A DNA stretch of 64,000 nt from Mytilus edulis (taxonomy: Eukaryota; Mollusca; Bivalvia; Mytilida; Mytilidae), in assembly GCF_963676685.1 (NCBI RefSeq), contig NC_092346.1, positions 79,685,821-79,749,820 on the forward strand, in the 5' to 3' direction. The notes under the pieces were generated by a model. The model worked only from the letters and a program-made list of their open reading frames with translations. It did not search any database and was not told where the DNA came from. The translations under genes were made by a program, and so were the position numbers. Each line of letters begins with the position of its first letter. Position 1 is the stretch's first letter. Below, one piece after another: positions 48,742-60,486 of this stretch.

Positions 48742-50326
48742 GTAGGTTTACTGATACAGTTCAAATTTATTCACACATAAAAGAGAGGCGAAAGATACCA
48801 AAGAGACATTCAAACTCATAAGTCGAAAATAAACTAAAAATACTCTGGCTGTCTGAAAAGGAGAAAAAGACAGACAGACAATCGAAAGTACACAACACAC
48901 AACCTAGAAAACAAAACAAAAACTGAGCAATACGAACCCAAATCAAAAATGGAGGTGATCTCATATATGAGTCTCAGATGCCTTGGAAGGAAAAACAAAC
49001 CCTGATCCAAATGTGGCACTGACGTGTTGCTCATGTTAATACCAACCGAATAATACACACTTAGTCGAAAAGATAGGTCATATTCGGGAAAAGGAGGCGA
49101 CATTAGGAACAAATCCGTTATCATCTGTGATACGGAAATTACGGTCAACCAAGTGCAAATTTTCGGAAGCAATTTTTGCTCTTCTCTCCACAGAATTCGA
49201 ACGTTTGCTTATGAGATGTCGAGACGACACAGCCTGCACTGTGTCCAGCGCTCTAGACCGAACTTAAAAAATCTATAAACATTACATGTTGTTACCTAAT
49301 AACTTAAGATAAAACGTGTATACAAATACTAAAGTAGAAGGAATGATAGAAACTCTTTATTGACCCTCTATGAACTACAGCTAGTGTCCAGATTATATAC
49401 ATCTGTTCATTTATTAATATAATTGATACTATTTTGAAATGCTTTGATATATTTACTATTGAAATTTCAAAGACCAAATAACGTGTCTAATCATACATCC
49501 TCTTAAAGTCGTTCATCAAAAAAATCATTCTGCCGACTGAATTGGTAACCACATTGAAAGAGTGGTCTATTGAAATTCACATTGATTGCATACAATGTAG
49601 ATGCATTTGACTCTTTTCAGTACAAAATTTTAGGGGAAGCATTTGTAAAAATCCAAATTGATACTTCTTATACCTCTTATACTTCAAACAAATGGTGAAC
49701 ATTGCTGCCCTTGTATACTGCAATATATTGGTGTTTTCATGATTCAGCTGTCGTTGTCTTGGTCATGTGCATTTCTGCTGCTTCATCATCTTTAGAAGTA
49801 CTGAGTCTTCTCTATACAACGTATTCATATTTATGATTCAAAAAGCGATGTTAAATTTGCATTTAGTTATTGTATATCTTGATAACATTTTATTATACAT
49901 ATATCTATCATCTTGTACATCAATTTACAACTTCAATATCAAAAACATCAAGTCCTTACTATTAGGCTACCTCAGTTTATCTCAAATGCAGCTCACACAT
50001 TCAACTTGTAACCCACATAGAATACAAAATAAAACTTAAGAATGACTGTAAAATGTCTTTTGTTTTCAGTGATAAGACGAAAAAAAGAAAAACGATTAAA
50101 TTGACCAGATATGAGTTCTGTTCTTTCATTTATGTTATAAGTACGGATTTGTGATTAAAATAACAATGTAAAAAACACGTATATCCGTTTCTACACGGTA
50201 GTATTTTGTGTGTTAAGTTTCTAATGTCTTTTACATATTATGTGCAATTTGCAGTATATTCTACTAGAAATTTAATAAAGACTTTTTCTATGGTTATTCT
50301 ATAACTATTTATTATTATTTTAACAG
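48742..50326 (+). other. Intron of receptor gene 3
   Basis: 1585 nt, the longest of the three homologous introns. A retroelement fragment begins only about 38 bases after the donor. AG acceptor at 50325-50326. Confidence 0.85.
48780..49265 (-). mobile_element. Retroelement tail fragment in receptor 3 intron
   Basis: GAGGCGAAAGATACCAAAGA ... TGAGCAATACGAACCC ... CCAAATGTGGCACTGACGTG ... GGTCAACCAAGTGCAAATTT. Corresponds to the 3' tail and C-terminal RT end of the element at 10301-11240. It is antisense to the receptor. Confidence 0.7.
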
Positions 50327-51862
50327 GATATATGTCGTTCGGCTGGATGTTTTGTAAGTAAATATTTCCATGAAAAAGGCTGTGTTGACAAACCGTTCTT
50401 TAATATTTACGGATATATTGTGCCATTGAAACTTGAGCAACAGGATAACAGTGAATTAGTTATTGACACAGTTATAACCAACATGGAATTACGATATAAT
50501 CGGAATATAACTTATTCAACTCGATTTTGTTTGAACGACTCTGAAAATCGAAATGATAGCATATTATTTCTCTTGATAGAAGCTATTAATCAAGTGAATC
50601 GCACTGATTTTGAACGTGAATTACTAGAACTCATATCTGGTGAAGATATTGCCCAATATATTAATACCATGAACTTAAAGGATAAAAAGATTATCGCAGA
50701 TGTCATTTATAGGAGGAATCAGTCAATTTCATGTTTTCCCAGATTGTACCCTCTTCTGTCGAAAATATTAATGTGCAGACATGTAGTTTTCGAGTCGAAT
50801 GAATACAGCATTGTAGATTTCATTGTGAGAGTGAATGGATTCGTAAATGAGTTTCAATTGTACGATTATCACATAGACACAAACAATAATCTGTGGCTTT
50901 GTTTGGAGGATTTCAATTCTTTAGAAATACCAAACGATTATAAAATTGACATGTATTTTGTGATATTCATTTTTTGTAGTGTAGTATCGTCATTGTCTTT
51001 ACTCATGACATTAACAACGTACTGTTTATTCCCAAGCTTGCGAACTGTTCCTGGTAAAAACATAATGAGTCTATCTGTTTCACTCCTATTGCACCATATC
51101 ACATTCATTCTGTTCATGACGACAAATGAAACCGGAACATTTTGTACCATACTGGCTATTTTAATGCATTATTTTCTTTTGTCGTCGTTCGGAAGTCTTT
51201 TTGTTTGTGCGTGGCATATGTTCAAGATCTTTGGCACCGGAAGTATTGCTTTAACAATGGCGGCAAGTAGAAACAAACACTCATTTCGACGATACATCAC
51301 GTTTTCTTATTTGTACGGATTAATATTTATATTAACAAATATAATCATCTATGCGACAATAACTGATGGAAAGTCTATAGGATACGGCGATAGAGATTGT
51401 TTTATTTCGTTCAGAGAGCCGATAATTGCTACCTTGATTATTCCACTTGTGATTTTGTCAGGAGCAGATATAATACTGTTTGTTATCACAGTCTACCGAC
51501 TAAAGAACCGACCACGCATTATGACTGATGATACAGAGAAACGAAAAGATATATGGATATTTTTAAGGCTATTTGCAGCAACAGGATGTTCTTGGATACT
51601 TCTGTTAATAAACGCTTTCGTTGAAAATGCAACTTTGGCCTTGATTATTTCCTGTATAAACAGTTTGCAAGGTTTATACATATTTATAGCATACATCTGC
51701 AACACACGCGTATATAATATGTATATTTCTAAACTACACAATGGAGAACAGAGCAATAAGAAAAAGAGTTCCCCTTCAACTTCATTAACATCTTTATCAA
51801 AAATAAGAATGAATATCATAGAACAAAGTTCTCCATTAATTCAAAGAAAGATAAACACTTAA
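50327..51862 (+). CDS. Receptor gene 3, exon 2: secretin/Methuselah-like 7TM domain
   Basis: Residues 519-1029 plus stop. Opens DICRSAGCFVSKYFHEKGCV, matching the Cys pattern of gene 1. LMCRHVVFESNEYSI ... LWLCLEDF precedes TM1 in place of a GPS site. Seven helices from about residue 726 to 980: TYCLFPSLRTVPGKNIMSLS (TM1-TM2), GTFCTILAILMHYFLLSSFG (TM3, conserved Cys), DRDCFISF (loop-2 Cys), GCSWILLLINAF (TM6), INSLQGLYIFIAYICNTRVY (TM7). C-tail of about 50 residues, Ser/Lys-rich. No frame lesions, so it is presumed functional. Ligand and coupling unknown. Confidence 0.85.
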   Translation, partial: DICRSAGCFVSKYFHEKGCVDKPFFNIYGYIVPLKLEQQDNSELVIDTVITNMELRYNRNITYSTRFCLNDSENRNDSILFLLIEAINQVNRTDFERELLELISGEDIAQYINTMNLKDKKIIADVIYRRNQSISCFPRLYPLLSKILMCRHVVFESNEYSIVDFIVRVNGFVNEFQLYDYHIDTNNNLWLCLEDFNSLEIPNDYKIDMYFVIFIFCSVVSSLSLLMTLTTYCLFPSLRTVPGKNIMSLSVSLLLHHITFILFMTTNETGTFCTILAILMHYFLLSSFGSLFVCAWHMFKIFGTGSIALTMAASRNKHSFRRYITFSYLYGLIFILTNIIIYATITDGKSIGYGDRDCFISFREPIIATLIIPLVILSGADIILFVITVYRLKNRPRIMTDDTEKRKDIWIFLRLFAATGCSWILLLINAFVENATLALIISCINSLQGLYIFIAYICNTRVYNMYISKLHNGEQSNKKKSSPSTSLTSLSKIRMNIIEQSSPLIQRKINT

Positions 51863-52064
51863 AAAGCATGCATATTTGTGTTAATTTTGGTATAATTTTC
51901 ATGCAACTCCACATTTAACTTGTTTTTTCATTGAAATTGCTCTACATTTTTATTAAAATATTTGTCTCTCTACTTCAGAAATATGAGTACTCTCGAAATT
52001 ATGAAATTGATGGATATTTTTCAAGAAGAATAACGTTTTATATGCATAACATTATCCGCTTGAC

Positions 52065-52070
52065 AATAAA
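52065..52070 (+). terminator. Poly(A) signal of receptor gene 3
   Basis: AATAAA about 200 bases after the stop codon, followed within 30 bases by a GT/T-rich stretch (ATTGTTGTTGTTTTTTTTC), as expected for a cleavage site. Confidence 0.6.
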
Positions 52071-52379
52071 ACCTGTTTTCAATCAACTCTATTGTTGTTG
52101 TTTTTTTTCTATATCAAGAATGCACATTTAAAATAAAGATTGCAAAATTCATTATAAAAAAACAAAGAAAATATAATTTACAAAAGCATAAGTTTTCAAG
52201 TAAATACTTTACACTGCTATTAGTAATGAATAATTTTACTTATTTTAATGCAGTTCAATCAAAGTAAAAACAAATCAGAAATCAAAACATCCTTTTAACT
52301 GTGTTAAATATCCCAGCAGAGCAGAAATGAAAGGATTGCTTTTATTGAGAAGGTACTTAACTAATTTTTTCCTTTCAAC

Positions 52380-52680
52380 AAAAGCTCGAACACATCAAAA
52401 AAATGGATAACAACTGTCATATTCCTAACTGGATATCCCAAATTCATGTATTTGGTTTTGATGTTATATTTGTTATTTTCGTGGGATTTTGTCTGATGCT
52501 TGGTCCGTTTCTGTGTGTGTTAGTTACATTGTAGTGTTGTGTCGTTGTTCTCCTCTTATATTTATGCGTTTCCGTCAGTTTTAGTTTATTACCCCGATTT
52601 TGTTTTTTGTCCATGGATTTATGAGTTTGAACAGCGGTATACTACTGTTGCCTTTATTTGGTACAGGAATTTCTATGTCG
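52380..52680 (+). repeat. Dispersed repeat (GGGATTTTGTCTGATGCTTG block)
   Basis: CGAACACATCAAAAAAATGG ... TTTCGTGGGATTTTGTCTGA ... GTCGTTGTTCTCCTCTTATA ... AGCGGTATACTACTGTTGCC. Part of it is found inverted at 57570-57790 and, in degenerate form, at 11340-11470. Confidence 0.7.
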
Positions 52681-53039
52681 TAAATGGTTGATTAAACCTG
52701 TACTGGTTTTCTAGATAGTTAAACCATCCACTTATATGACAGTAGCATTAAACTCTATATTGACTAAATTTTCACGGTTCTCGTACTATGAACAACAAAA
52801 TTATTTATTTTGTAAACAAAAATCCGTTTAAAATTACTGTATACCTTACATCAAAACTATTAGTATTTACCTGTGTAAATTAATATATTTGGCGGTATTG
52901 TGTACAAGGTAATGGTTGTCTTTCGGATATTGTTTAACATCTCAAGCCTTATTTTATTGATTTTGTATATACATTGTATCATAGATCAAATGTATTCGTT
53001 CAGTGTATGCTTATTTGATTGTTTTGTATGCCTTTAGAT

Positions 53040-53400
53040 TGATTTAAGCCATTTCATTTGATATTTTATAACCAGGTTTAATCCACCATTTTCTACATTT
53101 GAAAATGCCTGTACCAAGTCAGGAATATGACAGTTCTGGTCCATTCGTTTTTGATGCGTTTTGTTATTTGATTTTGCCCTGTGATTATGGACTTTCCGAA
53201 TTGATTTTCCTCTAAGTTCAGTATTTTTGTGATTTTACTTTTTTTTTATAGTGTGTCTTTTTATGTTGTGATGTTACACTATTGTTTCAGGTAATGGTGG
53301 ATAAACCTATTTAAAAAAACGTTTTAACTCGCTGTCACTGCTTGACCCTGTCATACGCCAGGAACATAATGTTCAGCAGTTGCCGTTTGTCAACCGTAGT
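53040..53400 (-). repeat. Dispersed repeat pair, inverted orientation
   Basis: 53070-53240 (AACCAGGTTTAATCCACCAT ... CCAAGTCAGGAATATGACAG) is the reverse complement of the 23150-23250 / 45660-45800 family. 53265-53400 is a partial copy of the 31800-32175 composite. Confidence 0.65.
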
Positions 53401-53483
53401 ATTTTAACATTGATTTGTTTGATATTTTGATTTTAACTATGCATGATATTATTTGTCAGAAACAAGAAAAATAAATGCAACTC

Positions 53484-53489
53484 TTTATT
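53484..53489 (-). terminator. Candidate poly(A) signal for the exon-cassette gene
   Basis: AATAAA on the minus strand about 60 bases after the TGA of the last candidate exon. Confidence 0.4.
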
Positions 53490-53550
53490 CTGTACAAAAG
53501 TTTAAGAAAAACATAACAGAAGTTAAAGTTTACTAATAAATGTATTGTTC

Positions 53551-53597
53551 TCAAAGTCCATAATCATTTCGGTTATTCATTTGGTTCAGGTACAAAT
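53551..53597 (-). CDS. Alternative terminal exon of the cassette gene
   Basis: TTTTACAG|AT TTG TAC CTG ... GGA CTT TGA. In phase 1 it gives (D/N)LYLNQMNNRNDYGL and a stop. It would be coding only if 54714-54793 is skipped; otherwise it is 3' UTR. AATAAA follows at 53489-53484. Confidence 0.35.
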
Positions 53598-56500
53598 CTG
53601 TAAAAGATGATAAGATTATTACCATTACCTTTCATTTCTGTTTTTTGTTTTGTTTGTTTTTTTACATGCTTTTTAGCCTGTGTTAGTGTTTTTTGGTGGA
53701 TTGGTTGTGACTTACATTTTCTTTAAATCTAAATAGGTTCTGACGAGTTATTTTAAATCAACTTCGTAAAGGCTTTGCAAATGACAATACTTTAGATCAA
53801 CATGTATTATCAATTGATACGTGTGATTCCACATGACACTGTATTTTTATTGTGACTGCTATACTTTTCATAGGTAAATACTAGTTCGTGTATATTCCAC
53901 ATGTTATTCATTCTAGCACCGTTGTTTAATCCACTTCTTTATCTTTTGTTTGAATAGTGAATACTTTAGATACTACTTTCAAGGGTCTTTGTATATCAAA
54001 TATTTGTTATTTGCTTCATTAGACATCCGTAATGTTTTTGCAAAATCACAAAATTAAAACTGTTACTTTGCAATTGTTTTGATAGTTGTTCCTATGAAAT
54101 GCCGTTATATTGAACATGCAAAATATTCCGCAATCAATTATCTCAAAAGGGGTTCAAATTTTTTTGCATTTTACCAATACTTTAATTTTGATATATTGAT
54201 ATATTTATGATTGATAACGTTAATAAAAATAAAACAATGTACGTTTGCACAAAATATAGTGTGTTTCATATGCTACTTTTATATGTTACTTTTAAACTTC
54301 AGCTAAAAATTTAATATTCATTAACTCTTCTTTATATCCAAATTACTTCACCAAAAATCAATTTTGTTTTATCAATCTTTTAAATTGCTCAATGCAAACC
54401 TTTTTCCTGAATCACCAACTTCTATTCAAATATCATTCAAAATAAAGATCCATTTGCTGCTTGCTATGATTTGATACAATATTCTTTCTGACTTTTTATA
54501 GACTATACACTTCGCATATGATTATATACAGTTCGAGAAAGAAAATTGTGACACAGAAGCTGTTTATTTTGAGAGCATGCATTTATTTGTCAGTACATTT
54601 TTTCTTTATTTCTTTCTTTATTTCTATCATATTGGTATTGTTCATTCTTCGAATTTCACCTTTTTATAACCATTTTCAAATATATTTATTTTACTATTGA
54701 AAACTGTACGTACCTGTTTATTTATTCATAGATTTTTGTCAATTATAGCAACCAAATCATCTATTGTTCTTAAATACATTCCTTTATCGCCATCTTCAAT
54801 CATAAAACAATTATGTTCATTAAAAGTTTGAATAATACCAAAGTAAAAGAGTTTGTTATTGAGTTATATTCACTTATTTATTAATCATTTTCTTTATTAC
54901 TTCATTCACAAGTTTACAAGTAAGACTATTCATACAAATTAACAAAGTTGATTTTCATTCCCTTATGTAATTGAATTAAAATACATCTGATAATGAGACC
55001 CTTACAATATTTAATTATTTCAAATCAACTTAGGATAAAATATAACTTTACGACTTATCACATAGGAGCACCTGGGTACACCCTAAGTCTTAAGTGGGGT
55101 TTTTGTCGCTCAGTCATTTTTTTGTAATGTTGTTTGTCGTCTGTATCTTTGTCGAGTTTCTTTCATGACGTTTGTCAGTTTTTCATTAATTATAAGTTTG
55201 AATACCTCTTTGGTATATTCAGCCTCTTTTACGATTGAAAATTCATGTTTTGTCCCAATTTTTTTTTTTTTTTTTTTTTAACGATAACAAATATTTTTAT
55301 TCAATTATTTCCTGCTATATAAATACCTAAGTAGCCCAGGTCGCATACTTAGGGACCCCTGCTTTTTAACAGCCTCACTTGACCAGGGAAAATATCAAAT
55401 GAGTTTAAACTTCCCATAGTTTACATAAGTATACATTTAAAAATAACCAATACAATTGATTTTACCTGCTACGCATCACTGGCACTGTAATTCATAATAA
55501 TTAACGTATATCCGGTTTACTGACTTACATTATACATGTGTTGATTTAAACGTGAAAACTATATATTTGATTGAAAAAATAATAATAGTTATAGTTAGAA
55601 TTAGAAATTATTGAATTAATGTGAATGAACAAAAGTTGAAATGATTCTGTGACTGACGTATGGATTATAAAAGTATAAAGCACATGTGGTGAGTACTGAT
55701 GTATAAGAAACGTGATATGTGTAATTTACAAATAAACATATTAATATGCACAGACATAGATTCAAATATCAATTACAGTACAAAAAAACCAATACCAAAC
55801 AAACATAGTGTTCCCTACGTTCTTCCTAAGATATAGTATTATTATTACATATGGAATCAAACACACCTTTAGTTTAGAGCAGTTGAACTAAAAATATTTA
55901 CCTACATATTTCCGATAAAGAGTTCAATTTTTAATCTACATATATATTTTATATCTGACCGTAGTAAAAGTAATTTTAATTCGTTTTTCATATGCAATTT
56001 TAACAAAGCCTGTATAGACTGCATACTCAGTTTATTTTTTTCGAATTTGCATTTATTACGTATTTTCCAAATAGCCCATTTAAAATAAAGTATTGTTGCG
56101 TTAACAATTATATTATTCGAATTATCTAAACAGATTCCTAATAGAATATCTTTTTCAACGAGTGCATCGTTATTTATTAAGTTACACAGTTGTAAATTTC
56201 TGATAACTGTTTCTATCAATGGTTTAACATTGTTACATTGGTAAAATAAATGCTCAAGAGTTTCAATGTTATTGTTTTCATCACATAAGTGACATTTTCC
56301 TTTTGACATACGCATTATTTGCAGTCTGTTTTCTGTATATATAATCCTGTGTATACATTTCCATTGAAACTCTTTAACTTTTCTATTAATATCCATTTTA
56401 CTGAGATTTAGTTGTCCCAATTAAAGTTCGTTTAGGGATAGGACATTCACTAATACGGACAAGTTTTATTATATACCTTTACCATCTTTTTCTAGCTTGT

Positions 56501-59500
56501 TTTTACCGTCTTTTCCTTTTGGCAATCCAGTTGGTCTTGGTTTACCTTAATGCAAAAACAATTCTCATTTATTTAATTCAGTTTATCAATATCTTTAAGG
56601 TAGCACAATGCAAAGATTTTTCACCCCTAATCAGACACCTTTAAACTGATGTAATTCCACTCATCTTTCTTTAAATTTTATAAATGAGGTACCAAAAGAA
56701 AGAAGAAGGATCAATCTTTCAAATTGTGATAATTTCATTATGACATAATTATTACATAATTAATTGTTATGTAATAAGTTGCCATATTGTGATGTCCATA
56801 CTTGAATGAATTTAGCTTCTTTGTTATTCATAGCATCCCAAAATATTTTATAGATTCTTGCACAACACAGTTTGACCTCCAAAACTGTGTCTCAGATTTT
56901 TCCTAATGCATTTCATTCTCTCATAAATCTTCAATGAAGTTTACAACATCAATTAATAAGAGACCACCAAATTCAAATGGGTATAAAATTTGTTCTATTG
57001 ATGTTTTTGAAAATCTGAGATACAGTTTTGGAGGCCAAGCTGTATTGTACAAGAATCTATAAAATATTTTGGGATGATATGAAGAACAAAGACGATAAAT
57101 TCATGCAAGTGTGGACATCACAATATAGCAACTAATTACATAATAATTAATTATGTAATAATTATGTAACAATGAAATTATCACAATTTGAAAGATTAAT
57201 CTTTCTTCTTTCTTTTGGTACCTCATTTATAAAATATAAGGAAGGATGAAATGAATTACATCAGTTTAAAGTTGTCTGATTGGGAGTGAAAAAATCTTTG
57301 TATTGTGCTACCTTAAACATATCCTTTAATTAAGATGTTACAGGACACTGATCTGTTTAAATTAAAGTAAACATCAAAATGCCATGATTTAATTTACTAG
57401 TTTCAATGTAAATAAAAGAAATAACAGATTAATTGAATAAACATAACCAATAGACGAATTTTAAAAATATTTAAAATGCAATGTAAAGAGCAACATAACG
57501 GATTCAATCATAACTGGCCGATGTTGATATAAAAGTATGTAATATATAACGAGCGGCAAAATAATGGCAATAGCAGCATACCGCTGCTCGAACGTCATAA
57601 ATCAATTGAGAGAAAACAAATCCGGGTTACAAATAAAAACTGATGGAAACACATCAACTATAAGAAGAAAACAAGAAAACAACAAAAACACTGAAGTGCA
57701 ACAAAAAAAAGATGCAACATGCACAGAAACAAACTACTAGTATAAGATAACAACTGCCATTTTCCTGACTTGGTACAGGACATTTTAAGGGAAAAAATTA
57801 TTGGTTTGAACTAAAACAGACAATACCATGATAAAGAAGGGGAATCGACGAAAAGTCATTCTCAGCTGAAATAAATCTCATTTGGGGATTTCACAATCGA
57901 CAAAAATGAGACGGAATTAGGATTCCGTCAGTTGAATTATATTCGTGTTCATCTTTGACAAAGATTTATTATAATGAACGTACAATGGTATGACGTTAAG
58001 TATACTGTGGTTTGTCGTGTAATATCAGGTAGTAACTCTTGAAAAAAATAATTCTCAAAGTACGACAAACACAAATCAACTTCTTGACACAGAATGATAT
58101 GTATAGTTGGAAGTATGGTCATCAATAATATACAATGTCTAAGTAAAACACAACTGGAAGTTAAGCAACCAACAATAAAGCAATTCAAACAAAACTCAAA
58201 ATCTTCAAAGAAAAATGAACAAAGGCTAGATATCTCATAATCTAACTAAACTCTTGTCATTGACCTCTAAACATTTTTTAATAAAGAACCCAACGAATTA
58301 TATACAGCTGCAGATAACCATTGATCACATTAACGAATTTGAATTATCACACTTTAAATATATCTAATTTTCAGAGCATAATATAGTTTTAGCCAATCAT
58401 CCGAATGACAAACGTTAGCGGGTAAAATAATCGATTATAAATGCCCAACCTATGATTAAATGAAAACAAATCTACCGCTGCCATGAATTATTTCTTAATT
58501 GTTCTCTTGTGTGATTATGGGATTATTATTAGAATTTTCGCCCCATAGATAAGTTTGTACATACCAATGCATACAAAATTAACTTACTATCTTTTCCGCC
58601 TCGTCTTTCTTTTGGTGGGAGTCTTTCTTTTCCTTTACATAGAAATACAAGACGATGAAAAAATACATATAATAAACGTATTACATTTATGGTACAATAA
58701 AGAATACAAAGTAATAGAATCTTACAAATCATTTAACAAAACACGAATTAAGATTTTTACAGTATTTTGCCAAAAAATGACTTTAAAATGCATTCTTATG
58801 TATTTTTACATCTTTGATATTTTAAACTGTATCAATTCAAAACATATGCACCATACTTTTTGTTTTAACTATTTGTGCAGTGATTGTTATTAAATTATCC
58901 CAGAAATCCTCACTTTATGAAGATTTTACAGTATTTTGCCAAAAAATGACTTTAAAATGCATTCTTATGTATTTTTACAACTTTGATATTGTGAACTGTA
59001 TCAATTCAAAATATATGTACCATACTTTTTGTTTTAACTATTTGTGTAGCGATTGTTATTAAGTTATCCCAGAAATCCTCACTTTATGAAGATTTTTACA
59101 GTATTTTGCCAAAAAATGACTTTAAAATGCATTCTTATGTATTTTTACAACTTTGATATTGTAAACTGTATCAATTCAAAACATATGCACCATACTTGTT
59201 ATTTAAACTATTTGTGGAGTGATTGTTATTAAATAATCCCAGAAATCCTCATTTTATGTATATTTTTAATGGTATTTGCCCCAAAAAAGACATTTAATTG
59301 CAGTTTAATGTCAATTAAAAACTCTGATATAGTTGTTGGTGTTGTTATATAACATATGCATTATTGGATACATTTAACTTGTGTTTAATAAATTTGTTAT
59401 TACTCAAATCCAGAAATTCTCACTTTTTCTTGATTTTTTTACTTTTTTGCCCAAAAATGGTGAAAAAATGGCCAAAAGTGTTAGAAAATAACATTTTATG

Positions 59501-60454
59501 GCAAAGTCATGTTAGTTTCACCAGGAAATCCTTCACAGCACTAGTTTTGAGATTGGGCCAAAAATGGCCCTTAATGACCCTTCTCCTTTGATGAGTGTTA
59601 TTTTCGGGTGTTGATTTGTTATGAAGTTATTTTAACTTAATATTGATATAGCCTTCAAAATTAACGTCCGAACGGTTATGTGAATATTCCCAAAACATAC
59701 GATTTACGCAAATAATAAATTAATAGGTAACTATTTGTTACCTCTACGGTAATGATAAAAAATTAACACTGATGTAAATAAAAAAAGATGGATGAAAAAT
59801 GTTTACAATTTCTTAAAGCAAACAGAAGTACTAAACCTGCTGATATACATTACACTTATTTTGTTTAATGGTGATTATGATGTGAAACATCTAAGCGAAT
59901 TGGATGAAAAAAAAATCTCTCACATTGATTGTTAGAATGTTGAACAGCGTATCATACTCTTTTAATTTCGGTTTTTACTTAACTTAACGGTTAAATGATG
60001 TTCATTTAACATACACAAAAATCTTCTTAACAAGTCATAAAGCCAGCAAAAATTATCTCATTTACGATAAGCACTCAACAACTTATCACATTATAGGGAG
60101 ACTAGCTACGAGATATTAAATAAATAGAATCTGATTTTGTTCAATCATCAATATAAGAGAAATGATGAAATAATAATTCATTTTTAGCAACCAATTTGGT
60201 TTAATTTGTCAAAATAACCAAAGAAACTTAACTGAATTCGTATTTATGTGACCTTCAATTAAATCCAATAGCTAAAGACTAATTGCGCATGTATAAATCA
60301 TGGTCCGCCACTAAAAGGTAAATAATGTCAACATTTAAAGTTAAACAGAGTTAGACCATTTCATTGGCCAATTCGATCTACAATAAAATAATCTGTTCCA
60401 TTTAAAACGATAATGAACCGTTTCTTTAGCCTATAACATGAAATCAAACAGACC

Positions 60455-60486
<32 letters not shown>

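Noticed and set aside
58555-59062. Repeated open frames encoding VFCQKMTLKCILMYFY
   Set aside because: They are by-products of the ~170-bp tandem repeat, whose period is not a multiple of three, and they overlap cassette exon B2 on the other strand.
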